Shown: in pieces, positions 11,339 to 21,674 of the stretch | How the letters are laid out: the number at the start of each line of letters is the position of its first letter | Numbering within the stretch: position 1 is the stretch's first letter | Source: Anseranas semipalmata | Lineage: Eukaryota; Chordata; Aves; Anseriformes; Anseranatidae | Direction: 5' to 3' | DNA length: 64,000 nt | Assembly: GCA_013399115.1 (NCBI GenBank) | Contig: VXAA01001508.1 | Span: 1,543,849-1,607,848, forward strand | The notes under the pieces: generated by a model | Database searches by the model: none | What the model saw: the letters and a program-made list of their open reading frames with translations, nothing else | What the model was told of the DNA's origin: nothing | Position numbers and translations under genes: made by a program

Positions 11339-13169
11339 CGCTGTGGCACTGAGTTCTCACTGTGCGCTATCAAGGGCTGCTGTGATATCCACACTGACAT
11401 GTGCAGATTTCTGCTTTCTTTCCTCTATAGTTCAGTGTGGAAATGGCACTTGCAAACCCGTAACACAGATAACTACTCACACATCCTTTGGGAGAGCCTC
11501 ATCTGACTAAAAGCCAGACTGGCTTTTCCAGAATGGAGCTCTTTATTTTTTTTTACCAAAGATGCATTTTGCTTCACTCTCTTGCAGCCATCATGAGATA
11601 AAAAACAATGAATCAACCAGAGATTATTTTTCATGAAAGTTTAATGAGGCACTGTCCCCTTCCTGTGCCTGTGTGAGCTAACCTGGATGAGCATGTGGGG
11701 CTCGAATGTGGAATAAAAACCATCTGCTTGAGAGGCAAGAAGTGCAGGGAAAATCCTTTGCTTGCTGGCATCTATCATGCCAGACCGTCCTGCCGAAGAT
11801 GCACTGTCTGCAGTTTAGCCTCTGTCCCTCAACCCATCCATCTCTAGGCAGTGAAAACCAATCCTTGCCCCCTCCCCCATCACCCCTCTCCTTCCCTTTG
11901 CTGCTCCTTAATATTTCATGCATCAAAGAAGTTTCACTTGTAATGCACAAACTGATTAATTAAGTAGAGTGCAAGAGTTACATGCATTTAAAGTTTCTTT
12001 CATCTTGGGAAGGAGGGAGCCGTGCTGGAGGCTGTTATTGCTCATGAAGGAGTGTCTAAGGGCAGGCAGCGATGGGCTGGCTGTGTGGCACTGAAGGAGG
12101 GGAAACATCAGTGTGGAGCATTCCTGCTGCAGCCCCCTTCCAGCAAAACAGCCTCACTTAGCCTTTGGCTTGAGCAACTGGTTGGTTTCCAAATGTCTTG
12201 GGATGTCCCCTCTTCCATAAGGGTACTGGCCAGGCTGTCCCTGCCTCCCTCTGTCCATGGGGCTGTTTGGAGAGGGGACTTGTAGTGAGGCACCTGCCTG
12301 GCTCCAGATGTCGAGGTAAGGGCTTGCTTTGGGGTTTGCAAGGTCCCTTTTCAACATGGCTTCAGTCCTAGGAGCAGCTGGATGTGCCTAGCATGCTGCT
12401 GATACCACACACAAGGGACAGCTGGCTAAAACCACAGGGTGAATTATAAAGAGGTGGCCAGTGCAAGATGGTACCACTCAGAGGAAAGCTAGCAAATGCC
12501 CTGACACTGTGGTGATGGGCACCTGACCACCTTTCCCACCTGGGTAAGCCAAGGCTGTTATTTGCAATGCAACTGTTTGGTCTGTACCTTGGCCCCAGAT
12601 GCTCAAAAGCCTTGCTGGCTGTGCAAATTGTGCAGCCCTCTGTTTGCAACCCTCCCCTGTCACTAGCCCAGGCCATTCCAAAGTGAGCCTAGGGGCTGCT
12701 TGCCTGTGCATGGAGATGTTGCAGGGATATCCAGTAAAAGGTCTGAGTGAACCACTGCATCTAACTTGCGATTGAGGAGGGAAGAGGAAATTCAGCAGCT
12801 CCTGGCTGCTAGCTTTAGTTTCTCTGCTTTTGCAAAGTGTCCCCTCAGGGTGCTTATCTGCAAGTGGTCAGAAATATCCTAGTTTGATGCTGTGTTGGGA
12901 AGACATCTCCTGCAGCCTTGAGCACAGCGTGGGGTCTGTTGGCTCACCATTAACCTAGAAGCAAGAACGTCACCGACTGAATTGCAAAGGGCACTTTCTG
13001 CATCCCCTTGCTCGCTGTCCCAGGAGGCGTTTCTCTGAATTGCTGACCCAGCCTGTCTCTTGCTTTGCTTGTGAGAGCTGACAAAAGCACAGCTTGAGCA
13101 ATGTGGTCGCAGACCACAGTCAGATACCATATGGCTGCGGACCAGCGTTTCTACACTGCAGCTTAGAAA
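11339..13169. other. Intergenic sequence, nothing firm
   Basis: CpG returns at low frequency. Two AT-rich patches (about 11,565-11,660 and 11,905-12,000, the latter with TTAATTAAG) might be regulatory. No exon, RNA gene or repeat family was recognised. Confidence 0.45.
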
Positions 13170-13510
13170 CAAAATTAATTTTGTGGTGGTTCCTTCAGAA
13201 TATAAAAATCCTTCTCACTTGTTTAGTGGAGTTATTGATGCTGATGTGACTCTTGCAGGGTGAAGTATAAGTCTCTGATTACATCATAGCTCCGACTTTC
13301 TCCTCCACTTGCTAGCAGTCCAATTTGTGATGTGTTAGACGTAAATTTTTCTGTGTATTGTAAATACATAGTACGTTTTAATGATTGTTGCTATATGTAC
13401 ATATCTTTGGTAATGGAGCCAATTGAAAACCACTTCAGAAAGCTGCTATTGATATCTTTGCAATAACCTCCTCCTCCTCGGTGCTGGCCAATAAAAGATG
13501 CATTAGTTCT
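13170..13510. promoter_or_regulatory. AT-rich candidate enhancer / conserved element
   Basis: About 340 bp of AT-rich, non-repetitive sequence. It contains a TTAATTTTG homeodomain-like site near 13,176, a 12-bp perfect palindrome ATATGTACATAT near 13,393, and a CCAAT box followed by AATAAAAG near 13,489. It lies 4 kb upstream of ASTN2 exon 1, a plausible place for a proximal enhancer. No conservation data are available. Confidence 0.25.
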
Positions 13511-15049
13511 GCGTGTCCAGAAATCCAGCTCACAAGATTGAAAGTTGGAAAATGCTTCATCTGTGACCCTTTAAACTAGAATGGAATCCTTCCCCATCCT
13601 TTTTGTGCTTAGTGTAGGTATTTTAAGTGTTTTCCAGCAAAATGTCTGGCAAAGTCCTTCACAGAGGCACAAAAACATGGGTTTGCCTGAATCCCACCTG
13701 GGATATTGTCATACAGAAGAAACCAGCCCTGGAGCTGCACTGCTCTGCTTGGAATAGGAAGTAGTGTCTCTAAGTTCCTGCTGAAAATCCACTCAGGTGA
13801 AAATTCAGAAAGAATGTGGGCAGATGCAGACGTGAGGTAGGCACAGATCAGTGTAGCCAAGGCTACATGGCACACAACATATGCTGTGCCTCCTTCTAGA
13901 GGCTGCTCCACCTGAGAACAGCCCGCTGGTGCTGCTGAATAGTGGAGAAACTCCCAGCTCCTGCAGAGAAAGTGCTTTTTGTACTGAAAAACCCACGTTT
14001 GGGACTGTTACGGATGTGATTTCTGCAATCCTCAATATCCTTTTTCATCTGTTATGGCACCATCTAATTCTTTCCTTGCATTTCAGCATGCAAGAGATGA
14101 TGCAAACCCCCAGGTCCTGACTTTCTGAGGGTGGGGAGAGAACCAGCTTGCCCCCACACTGCACAATGGGTTAGCAGCCAAGGTGTGAATGGAGCTGGTG
14201 CCTCCTGACAAGCTGTCAGATCCCCTTTCCACCCCATTGCACCCAAGCCAGATGGGTCTTGTCAGTGTGATGCGTTTTCACTTGTAAGACAACTTCCATT
14301 TTCATCCCTGAGTTTTTGCTGGGAATGGCGGGTTTTGCTGGTTTCTTGGCCCTGGTGCTATTGCAGTCAGTGGTCAGGCTGCTGCTGACTTCCCTGGGGA
14401 AGGGCTGTACCCATGAGAACAGGAATAATATCAGAAATGAACCTTGTTTAGATAGAGAAATCTCATTGCTATTATCTTGGAAATCCACAGTTTGTACACA
14501 CTTAAAGTAACTAAAAATTCAGCAGGTTGAACAAAATTCTATAAGTGTTCCTCAAATATCTTACTAGCAGGTGGAACTTGCTCATTGTAGTGTGCTTTAC
14601 CCTGTTCATGCCATTTACTTTTCTGTTGAATGCTGCTCAGGGTGGATAATAGAAATCCATTACCTCAGTTATAAACCAGGACTAAAATATTTCACTTTGC
14701 AAATATTACTGGTGGCTTTCAAACAGTGCAGTTTTGTGTTTAGCTCAGATCTTTGGAACTAAAAAGCAGGTGGAATCCTTTTCTCACAAAAAAAAAGAGA
14801 ACAAATTTGCATTTACACTGGGAAGGATCCAGGCTAATTTGAAGCTGAATGTGCCTATTTAAAGGTGGTGGTTTGAAGAAAGTTCCCCTTTGTCATTGTG
14901 TCCATGTTTATACAGGAGGACTTGCAAAAATCTGTGTGCACATCAGAACTTAGCTATTAGCTGTACTTCACCAACATGGAACTTGAGGCGAAATAAGTTT
15001 GGATATATAGGTAGAGCTGGTCTGGTCTCTGGGCAGGGGCACAAACAAG
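13511..15049. other. Intergenic sequence, nothing recognised
   Basis: Mixed-composition non-coding sequence with scattered short ORFs on both strands and no recognised exon, RNA or repeat family. Confidence 0.5.
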
Positions 15050-15160
15050 ACAGCCTCAAGGTCCCTCCCAGCTCTATTCTGTTATCTCAGGACTTGCCCA
15101 AAGTTGGACAGTGGCAAGGCAAGTGTTTGAACCTGTTTCTCCTGACCTTTACTTTCCAAC
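15050..15160 (-). repeat. MIR/CORE-SINE-like fossil, minus orientation
   Basis: The segment 'GACTTGCCCAAAGTTGGACA' at 15,091-15,110, then AGTGGCAAGG, then TTTGAACCTGTTTCTCCTGA near 15,125-15,147 follows the reverse complement of the MIR core. That core has the same order: acttgcccaag, then agtggcagagc, then ttgaaccc, then ctcctgac. Just left of it, 'CAAGGTCCCTCCCAGCTCTA' at 15,056-15,075 resembles a CR1 3' tail, so two old elements may abut. The copy is short and divergent. Confidence 0.45.
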
Positions 15161-15195
15161 TCTAAAGCTGAAAAAAAAATTAAATTCATCTGGCA

Positions 15196-15229
15196 ATATG
15201 CCATTCAATTCAATGGCATATGCCATTGA
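15196..15229. repeat. 20-bp perfect palindrome with a third inverted arm
   Basis: TCAATGGCATATGCCATTGA at 15,210-15,229 is its own reverse complement. The preceding ATATGCCATT at 15,196-15,205 is also the reverse complement of 15,212-15,221, with a 6-base loop, giving three alternating arms. It could form a cruciform or hairpin or be a symmetric protein-binding site. No neighbouring gene or transposon end explains it. Confidence 0.9.
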
Positions 15230-15740
15230 GCAGAGAACATCTGAATACAGCTAGAAGATGTGGTCCCCCCTCCTCCCAGTTCAGCCAGACCCAGCAGAGC
15301 TGAAGGAAACCCAGACACCAGTGCGTGCTGCCCGTTGTTGTGGTGGCTGTTCTTATCTCTGGACCCTGTTCCCCCCCAGGGGCTGATGACAGCCCTTTGC
15401 CTGTCACCGGTTGCTAGAATCCTCCTGTAGCCAACAGCAAGGAAAGGTCTCCACCGAGTGTGGACATGCACAGGGCTGCAGCAAGTGACTACAGGGAGCT
15501 CTAAATAACAGGGGTGTGGCCTTAAACAGAAATAGATTCTCCTTTTTAGGATTTCCAGTTCTAAAAAGTAAAAATGTGCTTCATCGCTTTTTAGATAGGC
15601 ATCTGTGTCATTTTGTGTACCTATGCAGTACTGTTTCTTTGCTCTTTTTTCCTAGAAGAGTTTTGAAAACTAGGAAAAAGAAATCAGTATGTGTAGTGAC
15701 AGCAGCCTAAGCCAGTCCAAAGCCTATGCTTTTCACCTTT

Positions 15741-15765
15741 AAAAAAAAAAAAGGGGGGGGGGGGG
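15741..15765 (+). repeat. A12-G13 homopolymer junction
   Basis: Twelve A are followed directly by thirteen G. Such runs are error-prone in sequencing and replication, so the exact lengths should not be trusted. Confidence 0.85.
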
Positions 15766-16980
15766 CTTTTTATTTCAATGATTACAGCTTTCCCAACCAA
15801 CAGCTGACTGTTAGGGCTGCATTTTTACATGATTTTGCATTTGCAGTGCACCTGGAAATGCTGGCCCTCCCAATTAGGCAGAGCCAAGGCAGCCGGGGTC
15901 CCACGGTACGCATTTTGTAATGGCTTGCCTGTTTGCTGGCGAGTGTTTTTTGGTTTCTCTTCGTTCCCGTAGCTGGAAATACGCCCCGCATGCACATGGA
16001 TGCTTGTCAAGGCTGAGAGCTGGAGCGGGGCCTGACCCCAGGAGCGCTGCTCGTGCTGTTTGTTTGCTGCATTTCATCATCTTTGCCATTCTGCACTTGT
16101 TGTGGTTTTAACATTTGATGACCTAGGTATCTCAGAGGCTGTTTTGCCTCAATAGGCATATGATGAATTGATCTTAATTAGCTTGTGGAAATAATATAAG
16201 CCTGAGCATTAAGCATGCTTTGTTAGGGTTTTGACATCTTCTTTTATCTGTACATCTACAAATAAAATCAGGTAGATTAGCAGTCACTCGGAAATTGTTG
16301 TTGTGAGTCACTGACACATAACTGCTGTGGGCTGCCTCTCCTTGTCTCTGTTAGTCATGCTTGCCTGTGGGCAGCAGTTCATGCTGCTGCAGGGCTGGGG
16401 TCAGCTGTGTCCGTTTTGCCTGGAGGGATAGGGTTTGCCTCCAAGCTAATCCCCATAATTCCAGCTTCCCTGCTGGAAGAGTTAGTTGGCTCTGCTGCAG
16501 CTCAAGGCAGAGCGTGAGCCAAAACTGCGGCAGTGGGGCTCATCTGGTTTGTCTTCAACTCCAGCCCTCGGATGGCACCGGTGTGATGGATAGATGTGGG
16601 AATCTGTGATCAGAGCCCAGCATTGTTTAGTCCTCTGGCCCTCATTTAAATGCTAGCTGTTAAAGACCAGGTCAGAAATCTTTGCTGTAAGTCATGGGTT
16701 TGTCTGCTCCAGGCTTGTCATTGTGAGCCATCTTCATGTGCCCTGGAACCTGGAGGCGCCCATTCACCTGCAAAAAGCTAATAACTAGTAAAAGCTCACA
16801 GGAAGCATATTTCTGTGTTATGGCAGCCAGGCAATCACCTAAAGGAACGATGAGCTCTGGGTATGTGTGGCAATGAGCTAGATCCCATAGCCAGGAAGGG
16901 GGAGGATGTGGAAGGAAAAGCTGGATTCCATGAAGTAGGAAAAAGAAAGGAATGATCTGCAAAGGGCAGCAGCAGTGTGA
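15766..16980. other. Proximal 5' flank of ASTN2
   Basis: Non-coding. An AT-rich patch at about 16,095-16,340 contains CTTAATTAGC near 16,173 and a 10-bp palindrome AAGCATGCTT near 16,211. It lies about 1 kb upstream of the CpG island, so it could be a proximal regulatory block. No exon was recognised on either strand. Confidence 0.4.
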
Positions 16981-17373
16981 GAGAAATTTAACAGTGCGGG
17001 GAGCTGCAGGCCAGGGGAACCGAGGAAAAGGAAGAGGGCGAAGCAGCCGGGTGGGGTGGGAGGTGAGGCAGGTACCGGGCTGGTCCGGGCGTAGCAACAG
17101 TGGGCAAGCGGCTCGAGAGGCCACTCCAGGTAGCGAGGGAACGGGCGGCAGGGATGAGCCGACGTTAAAGTGCAGAAAAAGCCCCCGGCGAGAGCTGAGC
17201 CTGCTTAGCAAAGGGGTGGCCCGGGGGGGCAGCCAGCCCCGAGCCCCCCGAGGGCTACAGGGCACCGGGCAGCGTCCTGCAGCCGTGTGTGTGTGCGGGG
17301 AGGGGGGGCTCGGCCCCAAACCTGGGGCCGGGGGTGTGCGTGGGTGTGATGGGCCTCGGAGCGGCGACTCGGG

Positions 17374-17647
17374 NNNNNNNNNNNNNNNNNNNNNNNNNNN
17401 NNNNNNNNNNNNNNNNNNNNNNNNNNNNNNNNNNNNNNNNNNNNNNNNNNNNNNNNNNNNNNNNNNNNNNNNNNNNNNNNNNNNNNNNNNNNNNNNNNNN
17501 NNNNNNNNNNNNNNNNNNNNNNNNNNNNNNNNNNNNNNNNNNNNNNNNNNNNNNNNNNNNNNNNNNNNNNNNNNNNNNNNNNNNNNNNNNNNNNNNNNNN
17601 NNNNNNNNNNNNNNNNNNNNNNNNNNNNNNNNNNNNNNNNNNNNNNN
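17374..17647. other. Assembly gap (274 N)
   Basis: The run of Ns sits in the most GC-rich part of the CpG island and removes most of ASTN2 exon 1, including the coding sequence for the signal peptide. Avian GC-rich first exons are often missing from assemblies. The N count may be an estimate: as drawn, no start codon lies in the exon's frame between the last in-frame stop before the gap (TGA at 17,347) and the gap. Confidence 0.99.
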
Positions 17648-17758
17648 CCGCTGCCGCCGCCGACTCCCGCTTGCTGCTGTTCGTCCGCAGCGAGCTGCCC
17701 GGCCGCGTCGCCGTGCAGGACGACCTGGACAACACGGAGCTGCCCTTCTTCACCCTCG
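17648..17758 (+). CDS. ASTN2: ASTN2 (astrotactin-2) exon 1, 3' part only
   Basis: In frame from 17,650 the exon reads a short alanine run, then DSRLLLFVRSELPGR, then a stretch ending DDLDNTELPFFTL. This matches the region near the end of vertebrate ASTN2 exon 1; mammals differ at only a few positions (for example N for S before ELPGR). ASTN1 is less similar here. The coding base G at 17,758 starts a split codon, then GTAAGC, a consensus donor in phase 1, which fits the Glu that follows in other species. Astrotactin-2 is a multi-pass neuronal membrane protein with later EGF-like, MACPF-like and FNIII domains. It controls surface trafficking of ASTN1 and other receptors during glia-guided migration and at synapses. 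This exon encodes part of the lumenal/extracellular N-terminus before the first internal membrane segment. The 5' part, with start codon and signal peptide, is lost in the gap. Confidence 0.93.
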
Positions 17759-17998
17759 GTAAGCGGGATGCTCGCACCCCGCCTTTCCTCCCCGCCGCGC
17801 CCCGTCCCTCCCCGCAGCACCTGCCCCGGAGCCCCCGCAGCGCTCCCGCGCCGGCCTCCGGCTCCCGGAGCTCCTCGGCTGCCCGCCAGAGCCGGGGGCC
17901 CTCGCCCAGCCGCTCCGGGCTCCTCGTTCGCCCCCCGCCCCGCAGCGGGGATCCTGGTGCCGTTTCGGAGCTTTCTGGTGCTGTCCTTGCTGCCCGTT

Positions 17999-18033
17999 TT
18001 TTTTTATTTTTTATTTTGTATTTTTTTTTGCCG
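17999..18033 (+). repeat. T-rich low-complexity tract
   Basis: Runs of T broken by single A or G residues just downstream of the exon-1 CpG island. Not specific to any element. Confidence 0.75.
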
Positions 18034-19448
18034 GGGAGGGATTTTTTAGCAGGGCCTGAGCGCTGCTGTTGTTGCCTGTTAGAAGACTGGGGAGCAAAGC
18101 CTCTCCGCTCAGGCTGGAAAGTGATGGGTGCTGCCTCTTGTACTTCAACTTAGATGCTTAGCCCTAGAGGAGGCACCACGGCGCCCGGGCGAACAGGAGG
18201 GACTGTTGTCGTAGGAGCCCACATTTCTAAATGCTTCGTCTTAATGCTCTAAGCTCCTTCTTCCGTCATGCACAACTCCGGTTATTGGCTCTGTTGCAGA
18301 ATGCCTGCAGACTTTCTCCCCGTTTCATCTTTTGCAGGGAGGGGGATGGGGCTAGAAATAATTTTGTTGTCGTACTTTGGTCTTGATGTCTGCTGCTGTT
18401 TGCGTAGATGGGGTGCCCCAGCTGCATCTCGTCCCTTTCAGCCTTTTGTGTGCCGTAATCAGCCTGGCGGTCCTCAAAGTGAACTGCTCAGAATTCTGTG
18501 TGGAAGGCTGCGTGTTTGCTGTGCCAGACCACTGGAGGTTTTTTGTTGATCTCTTTACCCACTAGCTTTCTTGCTATTTTGCTATCTGAACCTAGGATAA
18601 TTCGAGTACCTGCTTAACTTTGTGTCTGAGATGCTGCTTAACGCAGCTCGGCTGTGATGGCCAGCGGGCTGCCCTGCGTGCGGTAGGCATGTCGAGATGT
18701 TCTGCGTGCAGGCTGACCTGCAGGCACCTAGCCGCAGGTCCGCTCCCGCGCCGTGGGGAGGTGACTGCCGCTCCACTGGGTGTGATGTGCCGGGGTAGGA
18801 GGATGGCCGACTGTGCCTCCCGGTCCTTGCATTTCATCTTCTGTGGAGCTTTCTATTAGCAAATACCTGTAGTAAATAAGTTGATGGTAGTTCTCAAACT
18901 GAGCCTCGTCAGTTCTGGCTTTGCAGTTTGGCTTCCTCAGACATGGTTGGTCAACCACAAAAATCCCAAACAAACCAGATACTCTATTTCAAGTAATAAA
19001 AGTGAAAATCAGACTTGATGCAGTAGGAATGACATTTACCTTACAGTGATTAAAAGTAACAAGAAGTTTCATGGTTCATTGCCTTGAATTTTCAGATTAG
19101 AGTACAGCTTCTTCAGGGACTGGGTGTGAATGGTGCACTGATCTAAATATGTCAGAAGGCAGAGAAACCCCTCTGTGTGTAGTGTAGGTAACAGCTTAAG
19201 TTAGAGGAGAAAAATTTGTCTTGATAGATGTGAGACATGATCTTGTATAGCAAATCCTATTTCTGTGACTGACTGCTGGTAAAGAGACCGTGTCTTGGTC
19301 TAAAAAATCTTTTTTCCTTGCCTGGGATGTTGCTTATGTGTGCACTCTTAAATAAATAGCACATCTCTTGCAAAGCTGTGTTTCTGCTGCTTTCCCTTCA
19401 TGGATGCAAGACACCAGTACGTCCCCTCCTGTTCCCCTGACCCCGCAG

Positions 19449-19544
19449 GCGTCGGGCGGATCGGGAGATAAATGGAAGCTTTGCCCATGGTGGGATGGCT
19501 TCATCATGGTCCTGAAATTAATCAGCGGGTTGCCGCCAGAGAAG
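19449..19544 (+). other. Candidate cryptic or alternative exon (96 bp)
   Basis: A pyrimidine-rich acceptor (TCCCCTGACCCCGCAG) ends at 19,448, and a donor AAG|GTAAAA follows at 19,544/19,545. The 96 bases between are open in one frame (32 codons, including WWDGFIMVLKL). Joined to ASTN2 exon 1 in its phase 1, however, it meets TAA after seven codons. It would therefore act as a premature-stop exon or belong to another transcript. Such acceptor-donor pairs arise by chance in long introns. Confidence 0.15.
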
Positions 19545-21625
19545 GTAAAACACTTGTCCTTCCCCAAGGTCTAGCTCATGAATTGCTGTGGATGCTCTGA
19601 TATTTCAAATTTGTTGCATTTCTTCCTGTCTCCTGGAGTGGCAACTGAGTCTCACTCGTGCTTAACTCTTTTCGGGGTGGGTGCTTTAGAGGGTTTCTGC
19701 TGGCTTGTATGCTCATTTTTCTAGTGCAGTAAGTAATGCTGGAGTTTTCTGCTGTCTCTTTTCCTGCTCCATCTTTTTCTAAGTTCAACAGTGGCTGGGA
19801 ACCTGAGCGCTGCTCCTTCTGTCTAGTAATGGGCTCTTGGAGGTGAAAATCATGTTACATGTGGCAGATCAGTGGAATTGCTTTGCAGGGACTTGCGGGC
19901 AGGGATTGCTTTAAATAGTTGCTTCTCTTTACCAAAATCTTTGATAGCCCTTATCGCTGGCTGATTTCTGATGCTTATGTGTATTTCTGTGTGTTGCCAA
20001 ACATATTTAGTGGCCATCTAGGCCTGAGCTGGGTGGGAGCTGAAGTCCTGCTGATTTCCAGTGGGATGAAGGCTTCCAAATGCCTTTGAGTCCAGGCGCT
20101 GGCTACCTAGCAAAGACTGCTTTCTGGTTTTGTGGGGGTCAGGACGTGTTAGGAAGCTCTCCTAAAACCCATGCCTCAGGCCAGCTACCCTGGCTGGCAT
20201 CCTGGAGAAATTTGGGTGTGGGGGGGCAGCATAATAAAGCAGGCAGTACTGAGTCCTTTTGCTGACACTATGGACTCTGAAGTGAAATTATTTGGGAATA
20301 AATTGAGGTCAGCCTGTTCTGGGGGTGGCTTGGTGGCTGCTGGGAGGAGAGCAGGTCGGCAGGGCTCGGCGCTGCCCTCTCCCCCTGCTCCTTAGCCTGC
20401 TGCTGCGTGCCCCTCCTGCTCCCTCCACGGGGCTCAAGAAGTCTTTCCAGGCCAGGAAGCATGAAATAAAACCTTGACTGGCTTCGAGGCGATGAGTTTA
20501 TTTAATCATTGTGGCTGAGGGAGGTGGTCTGTGGTCCTGCGCCCACTCAGCTGTTCCCTGCTTGGTACATCTGCTGCTGCTGGTGTGGCTCCTGAGCCTC
20601 TCATCCCTCTCGTGCGTTGAAGGAGGATGGGGGATCTGTAGCTAAAGGCTGGCTGGTGCCAGAGCCTTGTCTGTAGCAGTGTGAAACTTCTGCTGTATTT
20701 TTTTTAAGGGCAGACCAAGTTAAAACGGGCTAAGGAAACAGATGCTTTGAGTTGGTGGCTGGTACAAAGCGTGTGCGGTGCTCTGTATCCCTTGTCTTTA
20801 AAGGAGCCCTTCTAGGTAGGAAGCAAGTTTTCCTGCTCCCTGCCAAGCTGAGATGTTGCACACTGTGGATGGTGAGCCTAAAACCTTCCCAAGAGCCCAA
20901 ATCTCTTTCCCAAACAGCCAGGAGCTGTGACACCCCCTGCAGCGGGGCAAAGCTGTGGGCAGGAGCCCGCTAGGGGGTGGTGGGAGCCTGGGGATGCTCC
21001 GCTCCCGGCCGCAGGTGTGCGGGCACTGAGGGAGCTTCCTCCCCTCCGCGGAGCTGGGAAACTTTATTTCCTTCTTGCATCCTGCCCCGGCTGCAGCAGG
21101 GGAGCTGTGGCCGAAATGCCCGCGGGCAGCTCAGGTTTGCTCGGTGTCCCCTCTCCAGCAGGGCGTCTCGCTGTCTGAATTTCCTAAGCCTCATTTTACT
21201 TTATCTCTGTCTTTGGAGGCAAGAAGGATGTTTCTCCCCTTACCCCTCGATTACATTACTTGAAAATTACACAGCAAAGCACAGTGGTGGCAGGGAATGA
21301 CAAATGTAACTTCGCCACCAGTGCATTATGAATTGCTGTGCATCCCCTTTCCTGAAAAAGCATCCTGCCCTTTCCTTAACCTTGGATACAACTGATGCTT
21401 TGCGGTATTTTTTTTCCTAACTCTTCTAGTGTTACACTGGCAAATGGTGCAGCCTATCATTGACTTTATTCTTGTACAATGAGGTCTCTCTAAGGTATGT
21501 GTCTTGATTTAGTCAGCAGCCATGTGTTCTGTACAATAGCTGCTCCACAAGCAGTGTAGCTTGCTTTAAGTGCAATTCAGGGAACGAAGCAGTTAGCTTC
21601 TGAGCTAATTTGGATCAGCTCTGAC

Positions 21626-21674
21626 TATGTGTGTGCAGATATATATATAGAGAGAGGAGAGAGAAAGAGAGAAG
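21626..21674 (+). repeat. Compound microsatellite (TG)n-(TA)n-(GA)n
   Basis: A short TG run passes into (AT)5 and then into a GA-rich stretch. Ordinary simple repeat, possibly length-polymorphic. Confidence 0.85.

Larger units (their letters stand above)
16981..18000. promoter_or_regulatory. ASTN2: CpG island at the 5' end of ASTN2 (probable promoter)
   Basis: CpG becomes abrupt and dense from about 16,995, roughly 3-6 per 60 bases up to the gap, and stays dense after exon 1 to about 17,960. The flank further left is CpG-poor. No TATA box stands out, as is usual for a neuronal CpG-island promoter. G-rich runs at 17,297-17,334, with a 7-bp inverted repeat CGGCCCC/GGGGCCG at 17,311-17,330, could form a G-quadruplex or hairpin. 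They probably explain why the assembly breaks just after. The start site itself cannot be placed. Confidence 0.8.

Noticed and set aside
16672..17820. 382-codon minus-strand frame, and 365-, 190- and 157-codon frames over the same interval
   Set aside because: They exist only because Ns are read through and the island is GC-rich. The real exon is on the + strand in another frame.
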